Shown: one piece after another, positions 1 through 7,235 of the stretch | Layout of the letters: each line of letters begins with the position of its first letter | Numbering within the stretch: position 1 is the first letter of the stretch | DNA from: Trueperaceae bacterium | Lineage (GTDB): Bacteria; Deinococcota; Deinococci; Deinococcales; Trueperaceae | Reading direction: 5' to 3' | DNA: 7,235 bases | NCBI GenBank assembly: GCA_007128755.1 | Contig: SKWV01000023.1 | Coordinates: 1 to 7,235 of the forward strand | Made by a program: the position numbers and the translations under genes | Notes under the pieces: generated by a model | What the model saw: the letters and a program-made list of their open reading frames with translations, nothing else | Told to the model about the DNA's origin: nothing | Database searches by the model: none

Positions 1-33
1 GACCTCTACCGGGTGGAGCTTCCGCGCGCGTGA
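1..33 (+). CDS. 3' end of an unidentified upstream gene (partial)
   Basis: Reading from base 1 gives DLYRVELPRA followed by a TGA stop at 31-33. Only these ten residues are inside the window, so no family can be named. The reason to believe in it is the junction: its stop overlaps the GTG start of the next gene in a GTGA tetranucleotide (30-33), a common arrangement for translationally coupled genes. The competing reading is that the next gene's own frame, which is also open to base 1, begins further upstream. Confidence 0.5.
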   Translation, partial: DLYRVELPRA

Positions 34-269
34 CGGACGCGGCTCGCAAGGTCTACCTCGGCATGGCTCGGCTGTTCCTGCTCATCGGCGCGGTCGTGGG
101 CATCGTGGGCTTGGGCGATCAGGTGATCGGCTTGGACGTCTTCCGGGGCAGCCCGATCGGCACCGCGCTCTTCCTGCTCGCCATCGGTGGCCTGCTCCAC
201 TGGACGGCCACCACGGCGGACCGCCGCGTCGAGCACCCGGACGAGGGCGAGGCGAGCGAGCGGGACTGA
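30..269 (+). CDS. Small two-helix membrane protein, function unknown
   Basis: This 79-residue protein belongs to no family I recognise. A short basic N-terminus (AARK, residues 4-7) is followed by a hydrophobic segment at about 13-34 (ARLFLLIGAVVGIVGLG core) and a second at about 43-60 (IGTALFLLAIGGLLHW). The tail from 63 on is charged and acidic (DRRVEHPDEGEASERD). This predicts an inner-membrane hairpin with both ends probably cytoplasmic. There is no cleavable signal peptide, no cysteine pair and no catalytic motif. The GTG start at 30 is chosen because it forms a GTGA overlap with the preceding stop; a GGAG at 15-18 lies 11 bases upstream, rather far for a ribosome site. Codons are GC-rich in third positions like the neighbours. 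It probably shares a transcript with the upstream gene, so that gene's identity would be the best functional clue. Confidence 0.72.
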   Translation: MTDAARKVYLGMARLFLLIGAVVGIVGLGDQVIGLDVFRGSPIGTALFLLAIGGLLHWTATTADRRVEHPDEGEASERD

Positions 270-322
270 CGAGGGGCGGATCTCGGCGTCGTAGCGAAGA
301 CCGGAGCGCGGGGCAGGGAGGC

Positions 323-328
323 TATGAT
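323..328 (+). promoter_or_regulatory. Possible -10 element TATGAT upstream of the MetF-like gene
   Basis: TATGAT matches the bacterial -10 consensus TATAAT at five of six positions and lies 7 bases before the in-frame ATG at 336. A transcript starting 6-8 bases after it would begin at or next to that ATG, giving a leaderless mRNA. No convincing -35 hexamer is visible 16-19 bases upstream. A rival signal is GGAGG at 317-321, which is well spaced (5 bases) for ATG 327. The hexamer contains an ATG codon itself, so a chance match is possible. Confidence 0.32.
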
Positions 329-1094
329 GCCGCCCATGCGCGTCTCGATCGAACTGGTGCCGCGCGACGCGACCGACCTCCGGTCGCAGGTGGACGAGGC
401 CCTCTGCCTCGGCCCACGCGTCGCCATCACCAACCTGCCCGACCTGCTGCGCTTCGACCTGCGCTCCTGGGACGCCGCGCTGGTGGCGCGCGAGCACGCG
501 CGGCTGGCCGGGCGTGACCTCATGGCCGTACCGCACCTGCGCGCCATGGACATGCACCTGGCGCGGCCGTGGCGACCGGCCGAGCGGGTCCGGGCGGCGG
601 GCATCAGCCACGTGATCGTGGTGCAGGGCGATCCGCCCGTGGACATGCGCCACGCCGTCACCGGTGCCTCGAGCCTCGAGGTCATCGCCAAGCTCCGGCG
701 CGAGCATCCCGACTGGACGATCTACGCCGCGCTCGACCCCTACCGGCAGGGCATCGCCCCGGAGCGCGACTACGCCCTGCGCAAGCTCGAGGCGGGTGCG
801 GACGGGTTCTTCACGCAGCCCTTCTTCGATCTGCGGCTGATGGGCGCGTGGCGCGACCTGCTCCCGAGCGTGCCGATCTTCTGGGGCGTCACCAGCGTCA
901 CGTCGGTCCGGTCGATGCGCTACTGGACGGCGCGCAACCGGGCCGTCTTCCCGAACGGCTTCGAGCCGACCCTGGCGTGGCACCAGCGCTTCGCGGCCGA
1001 CGTCGTGCGCTTCGGCGAGGAGCACGACGCCGACCTCTACTTCATGCCGATCCGCGTCGCGATCGGCGACTGGCTCGGCGACCTCCTCGCCTGA
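324..1094 (+). CDS. MetF-like methylenetetrahydrofolate reductase family protein, divergent and short
   Basis: Members of this TIM-barrel family reduce 5,10-methylene-tetrahydrofolate to 5-methyl-tetrahydrofolate, the methyl donor for methionine synthase. Residues are counted from ATG 324 (256 aa; Escherichia coli MetF has 296). Matches to MetF are SIEL with E10 (catalytic Glu28), PHL at 70-72 with H71 (His88), GD at 102-103 with D103 (Asp120), RK at 153-154 (Arg171, Lys172), AGAD at 157-160, and FTQPFFD at 163-169 with Q165 (Gln183). The E. coli flavin loop YPEVHPE is replaced by LDPYRQG (137-143) with no histidine, and Arg118 is Q101, so FAD binding is doubtful. The start is undecided: ATG 327 has GGAGG 5 bases upstream, while ATG 336 sits 7 bases after TATGAT. 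It faces metH tail to tail, 10 bp apart. The family is fairly certain; the exact substrate and cofactor are not. Confidence 0.85.
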   Translation: MMPPMRVSIELVPRDATDLRSQVDEALCLGPRVAITNLPDLLRFDLRSWDAALVAREHARLAGRDLMAVPHLRAMDMHLARPWRPAERVRAAGISHVIVVQGDPPVDMRHAVTGASSLEVIAKLRREHPDWTIYAALDPYRQGIAPERDYALRKLEAGADGFFTQPFFDLRLMGAWRDLLPSVPIFWGVTSVTSVRSMRYWTARNRAVFPNGFEPTLAWHQRFAADVVRFGEEHDADLYFMPIRVAIGDWLGDLLA

Positions 1095-1104
1095 CCGGCC
1101 GCCC

Positions 1105-4794
<3,690 letters not shown>

Positions 4795-4802
4795 GGGGTC
4801 CG

Positions 4803-4808
4803 AGTCTA
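4803..4808 (-). promoter_or_regulatory. Possible -10 element TAGACT just upstream of metH
   Basis: On the minus strand the hexamer TAGACT fits the TAnnnT pattern of -10 elements. It ends 8 bases before the metH ATG, the spacing seen at leaderless genes in lineages that use them. metH has no ribosome site, the preceding bases being CGGACCCC, which fits a leaderless start. No -35 with normal spacing is visible; GAGACA (4831-4836) matches TTGACA at four positions but is 22 bases away. I see no cobalamin or S-adenosylmethionine riboswitch, and the 50-bp gap is too short for one. Confidence 0.35.
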
Positions 4809-4844
4809 CGCCGCCATGCGCGACGAGGGGTGTCTCCGCGCCGC

Positions 4845-5804
4845 TCAGTCCACGTCGTGCTGCGCGAACCGCCACGCGAGGATCGTCCCGAAGACGACGA
4901 TGTAGCCGACCATCACGAGGGCGGCGTGGGAGAGGGTGACGCCCCCGCCGAGGAGCCCCGGGATCGCACCCATCGGGCTCCCGCCGCCCCCGTCGATGTC
5001 GCCGAAGATCGCGATCAGGTCGGTGACGGGTGAGCGCGCCGGGAAGTAGAGGTTGTTGGTGAAGAAGTAGCGCGGCAGGTCCTCGAGCGTCTGTCGAAGC
5101 TGGAGGGTCTGGAAGAACACGTTCAAGCGGTTCACCGGCTGGAACCCGACCGCGAGGGCGTACAGCGAGTAGAGGCCCTCCAGCAACGCCGGGAGGAAGA
5201 ACACCAGCACCATGCCGAGTGCGACGTTGCGGGTCAGGAACACCATGAGGAACGAGAACGTGACGGCGGCGAGCATGAACGTCCACTGCACGGCGTACAG
5301 GCGGAACAGGGCTCCCCATTCGCCGGCCCAGGTGGTGGGGAGGAACGTCATCCCGATGGCGCCGACGAGCACGGAGGCGAGCAGGGCACCGAGCAAGAGT
5401 GCCGCGACCACGATCATCGCCACGGCGACCTTGCCGGCGAGCACCGCCATGCGGTTCGGCTGCGCCACCAGCACCGTCTTCCACATCGACTGCGACCGCT
5501 CCTCGCCGATGAGCAGCGCGGCGAACAGCGCGGCCACGATGATGTAGAACGTCGGGCTCAGGTAGGCGGGACCCACGAGCGCGATCCGCGCGAGCCCGAA
5601 CGGGCTCGCGACGGCCTGGACGACCATGCTGACGCTGCCGCCCTCGTCGACGAACGAACCGCCGAGGTTCGTCTGCAGCAGTTGCCCGGCCGTGAGCGTG
5701 AGGATCGGCAGCAGTCCCCACCACAGCCCCGCCACCACGTACGTGCGGCGCTTGCGCAGCACCTTGAACAGCTCGGCGCTCACGACGTGGCCGAAGGCGC
5801 TCAT
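4845..5804 (-). CDS. ABC-2 type transporter permease
   Basis: This 319-residue integral membrane protein is the likely channel half of an export-type ABC system driven by the ATPase encoded just upstream. About six hydrophobic segments are visible: 22-42, 82-101, 121-150, 173-191, 193-213 and 291-312. A 40-residue loop follows the first helix, and a long loop (214-290) with a glycine run DGGGGS precedes the last. Between helices 2 and 3 lies [19 protein letters not shown] (100-118), like the E-R-S-x-G-x-x-K ... P-x-S/N-R stretch that follows helix 2 in ABC-2 permeases of the bacitracin/multidrug export type. The ATG at 5804 overlaps the ATPase stop (ATGA) and has GAGG 5 bases upstream, so translation is coupled. 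The longer frame upstream of this ATG only shadows the ATPase gene. The substrate cannot be inferred; drugs, antibiotics, peptides or lipids are all possible for the family. Confidence 0.92.
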   Translation of the reverse strand: MSAFGHVVSAELFKVLRKRRTYVVAGLWWGLLPILTLTAGQLLQTNLGGSFVDEGGSVSMVVQAVASPFGLARIALVGPAYLSPTFYIIVAALFAALLIGEERSQSMWKTVLVAQPNRMAVLAGKVAVAMIVVAALLLGALLASVLVGAIGMTFLPTTWAGEWGALFRLYAVQWTFMLAAVTFSFLMVFLTRNVALGMVLVFFLPALLEGLYSLYALAVGFQPVNRLNVFFQTLQLRQTLEDLPRYFFTNNLYFPARSPVTDLIAIFGDIDGGGGSPMGAIPGLLGGGVTLSHAALVMVGYIVVFGTILAWRFAQHDVD

Positions 5805-6712
5805 GACGGCCTCGCGTCGGCTTGCACCAGGCGGAGGTAGGCGTCCTCGAGATCGCCCTCGTGGCGCCGCGCCTCGATGACCGACACGCCCGCCCGCACG
5901 AGCTCGCCGACCAGCTCGTCGGCGTGCTCGAGCGCGACGTCGACCAGGGCGCCATCGTCCCCCGCGGGCTCGCCCTCCAGCCCCATGCCCCGCAGCGCGT
6001 CGAGCAGGAGAGCGCCATCGGTGGCGCGCAGGACGTAGCGCACGGTGGCGGCGTCGAGGCTCGCCAGGAGCCGGTCGAGCGGACCGTCGAACACGAGTCG
6101 GCCCTTCTCGATCGCGAGGATCCGGTCGACGAGCTTCTCGATCTCGCCGAGGATGTGGCTCGACACGAGGATCGTCACGCCACCGCGCGCCACCGCGCGG
6201 AGGTTCTCGCGGATCTCGGCGATGCCGACGGGATCGAGTCCGTTCGTCGGCTCGTCGAGCAGGAGCACCTTGGGACGCCACAGCAGCGCCCGCGCGAGCG
6301 CGAGACGCTGGCGCATGCCCTGCGAGTAGGCCTTGACGCGCTTGGTGGCGGCCTTCTCCATCTTCACGAACGCGAGGAGCTCGTCGATGCGCTGCGGCGG
6401 GACGCCGCCGTGCAGGAGCGCCGCGTGGCGGAGGTTGTCGCGCCCCGACATGTAGGGGTAGAAGCTCGGCTCCTCGATCATGGTGCCGACCTCCCGCAGG
6501 GTGGCGCTCGGCACCCGCGCTCCCAGCACGCGGCCTTCGCCGCCGCTGGGCCTGATGAGGCCGGCCAGCATCCGCAGGGTCGTCGTCTTCCCGGCGCCGT
6601 TGGGACCCAAGAAGCCGACGATCTCGCCGGGCGTGATCTCGAAGGAGACCGCGTCGACCGCGGCCGTGCGACCGTAGCGTTTGGTGAGGGACGAAGCTGT
6701 GATGGCGTGCAT
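5801..6712 (-). CDS. ABC transporter ATP-binding protein, export type
   Basis: This cytoplasmic ATPase powers the permease encoded next to it. Counted from ATG 6712 (303 aa), it shows Walker A GPNGAGKT at 36-43 (K42), a Q-loop region [12 protein letters not shown] in which the usual glutamine is Glu (80 or 81), as is common in bacitracin-resistance-type ATPases, signature YSQGM at 129-133, Walker [12 protein letters not shown] with D153 and E154, and the switch histidine H186 in SSH. About 90 residues follow as an accessory domain ending LEDAYLRLV, typical of ABC-2 ATPases. All catalytic residues are intact. An earlier in-frame ATG at 6724 would add MRAG; I prefer 6712 because family members start just before the first strand (here [11 protein letters not shown]) and neither ATG has a strong ribosome site. 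Its stop overlaps the permease start in an ATGA. A single ATPase with a single permease suggests a dimer of each; the substrate is unknown. Confidence 0.93.
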   Translation of the reverse strand: MHAITASSLTKRYGRTAAVDAVSFEITPGEIVGFLGPNGAGKTTTLRMLAGLIRPSGGEGRVLGARVPSATLREVGTMIEEPSFYPYMSGRDNLRHAALLHGGVPPQRIDELLAFVKMEKAATKRVKAYSQGMRQRLALARALLWRPKVLLLDEPTNGLDPVGIAEIRENLRAVARGGVTILVSSHILGEIEKLVDRILAIEKGRLVFDGPLDRLLASLDAATVRYVLRATDGALLLDALRGMGLEGEPAGDDGALVDVALEHADELVGELVRAGVSVIEARRHEGDLEDAYLRLVQADARPS

Positions 6713-6722
6713 TCCAGCGCGC

Positions 6723-6728
6723 ATGCTA
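6723..6728 (-). promoter_or_regulatory. Possible -10 element TAGCAT upstream of the ABC ATPase gene
   Basis: The minus-strand hexamer TAGCAT fits TAnnnT and lies 10 bases before ATG 6712, so a transcript from it would have a leader of only a few bases. It overlaps the alternative ATG at 6724, which would exclude that start if the element is used. No -35 hexamer is visible. Its position just downstream of the hairpin that follows gpsA fits a new transcription unit for the transporter genes. A chance match is possible. Confidence 0.25.
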
Positions 6729-6751
6729 CCGCGCGTGCACGATCTCGCCGG

Positions 6752-6766
6752 GCGTCGGCCCGACGC
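6752..6766 (-). terminator. GC-rich hairpin after gpsA, possible weak terminator
   Basis: GCGTCG (6752-6757) and CGACGC (6761-6766) form a perfect 6-bp stem with a GCC loop. The stem begins 7 bases after the gpsA stop, inside the gap between gpsA and the transporter genes. It lacks the T-run of an intrinsic terminator on the minus strand, so it may instead be a pausing or stabilising hairpin. In DNA this GC-rich, short GC stems also arise by chance. Confidence 0.3.
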
Positions 6767-6773
6767 GCTGGTG

Positions 6774-7235
6774 CTACTCGCCTCGCGGCGCGCGGGTCAT
6801 GAGCGCCTCGATCGCCTCGCGCGCGGGCTTGTGCTCGTAGACGACGCGGTACACCTCACGGCTGATGGGGAGGTCGAGCCCCGCCGCCTCGCCGTACGCC
6901 ACCACGTGCCGCACGGTCGCGAGCCCCTCGGCCGTGAGGCCGCCGGCGAGCACGTCCCCCAAGGCCTCGCCGCGGGCGATACGCCAGCCGACCTGGTGGT
7001 TGCGCGAGCGGGCGCTCCCGCACGTGGCGACGAGGTCGCCGACGCCAGCGAGGCCGTAGAACGTGCGGGCCTCGCCGCCCAGGGCGGCGCCGACGCGGAC
7101 GAGCTCGGCGAGCCCGCGGGTGAGCAGCGCCGCGTGGGCGTTGTCGCCCAACGCGAGGCCGTCGAGCATGCCCGCCGCCAGGGCGATCACGTTCTTGAGC
7201 GCCCCGCACGCCTCGACGCCGGCGACGTCGGTGGA
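6774..7235 (-). CDS. gpsA: NAD(P)-dependent glycerol-3-phosphate dehydrogenase, C-terminal part (cut by window edge)
   Basis: GpsA interconverts dihydroxyacetone phosphate and sn-glycerol-3-phosphate with NAD(P)H in the cytoplasm and supplies the glycerol backbone of phospholipids. The 153 visible residues are the all-alpha substrate-binding half; about 185 residues with the Rossmann fold lie beyond the edge (E. coli GpsA has 339). Counted from the edge, GALKNVIALAAGM carries the catalytic lysine K14, followed by GLAGVGDLVATC at 61-72, RSRN at 76-79 (substrate phosphate and cofactor region), LTAEGLATV, and the end PISREVYRVVYEHKPAREAIEALM. It aligns without gaps of note to E. coli GpsA, so the gene looks intact here. 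A GTG at 7190 could be mistaken for a start, but the frame stays open to base 7235 and the residues before it, ending ALKN, are conserved GpsA sequence. Downstream on the same strand lie a hairpin and the ABC transporter genes. Confidence 0.96.
   Translation of the reverse strand, partial: STDVAGVEACGALKNVIALAAGMLDGLALGDNAHAALLTRGLAELVRVGAALGGEARTFYGLAGVGDLVATCGSARSRNHQVGWRIARGEALGDVLAGGLTAEGLATVRHVVAYGEAAGLDLPISREVYRVVYEHKPAREAIEALMTRAPRGE

Noticed and set aside
270..323. Riboswitch or longer regulatory leader before the MetF-like gene
   Set aside because: The gap is only 54 bp and holds no paired structure or known aptamer core that I can see.
4795..6018. A 408-residue N-terminal extension of MetH running through the transporter genes
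   Set aside because: The extension is an out-of-frame reading of the permease and ATPase genes, both of which have clear domains. MetH homology begins at the ATG at 4794.
5805..6281. A 159-residue N-terminal extension of the permease
   Set aside because: It is an arginine- and proline-rich out-of-frame reading of the ATPase gene. The permease start at 5804 has a GAGG site and the ATGA overlap.
5822..6802. A 326-codon plus-strand frame opposite the ABC ATPase gene
   Set aside because: It is antisense to a gene with intact Walker A, Walker B and signature motifs, has shadow-like composition, and resembles no protein I know.

Overview
The window is very GC-rich bacterial DNA (by eye about 70% G+C). 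It is densely coded and uses GTG as well as ATG starts. It carries ordinary chromosomal housekeeping genes and shows no phage, insertion-sequence, plasmid, CRISPR or RNA-gene signal. The taxon cannot be fixed from the sequence. GC content, overlapping starts and stops, and TAnnnT elements just upstream of several starts would fit Actinobacteriota or another high-GC lineage with leaderless transcripts, such as some Chloroflexota. That is inference only.

Layout, plus strand: the last codons of an unidentified gene (1-33) overlap by 4 bp the GTG start of a 79-residue, two-helix membrane protein of unknown function (30-269). After a 54-bp gap comes a short, divergent MetF/methylenetetrahydrofolate-reductase-family protein (324-1094).

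Layout, minus strand, read right to left: the C-terminal half of glycerol-3-phosphate dehydrogenase GpsA (7235-6774, cut by the window edge); a 61-bp gap holding a GC-rich hairpin; an ABC transporter ATPase (6712-5801); its ABC-2 type permease (5804-4845, ATGA overlap with the ATPase stop); a 50-bp gap; and a full-length four-module cobalamin-dependent methionine synthase MetH (4794-1105). MetH meets the MetF-like gene tail to tail with only 10 bp between the stop codons.

How they work together: a MetF-type reductase makes 5-methyl-tetrahydrofolate and MetH uses it to methylate homocysteine, so the convergent pair is probably the methyl branch of one-carbon/methionine metabolism. The ATPase and permease form one export-type ABC system of unknown substrate. 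GpsA makes sn-glycerol-3-phosphate for phospholipids and has no evident link to the rest.

I found no clearly new biological system. The points most worth a second look are the MetF-like protein, which keeps the catalytic core but lacks several flavin-contact residues, and a recurring TAnnnT element 7-10 bp upstream of three starts, which suggests leaderless transcription.
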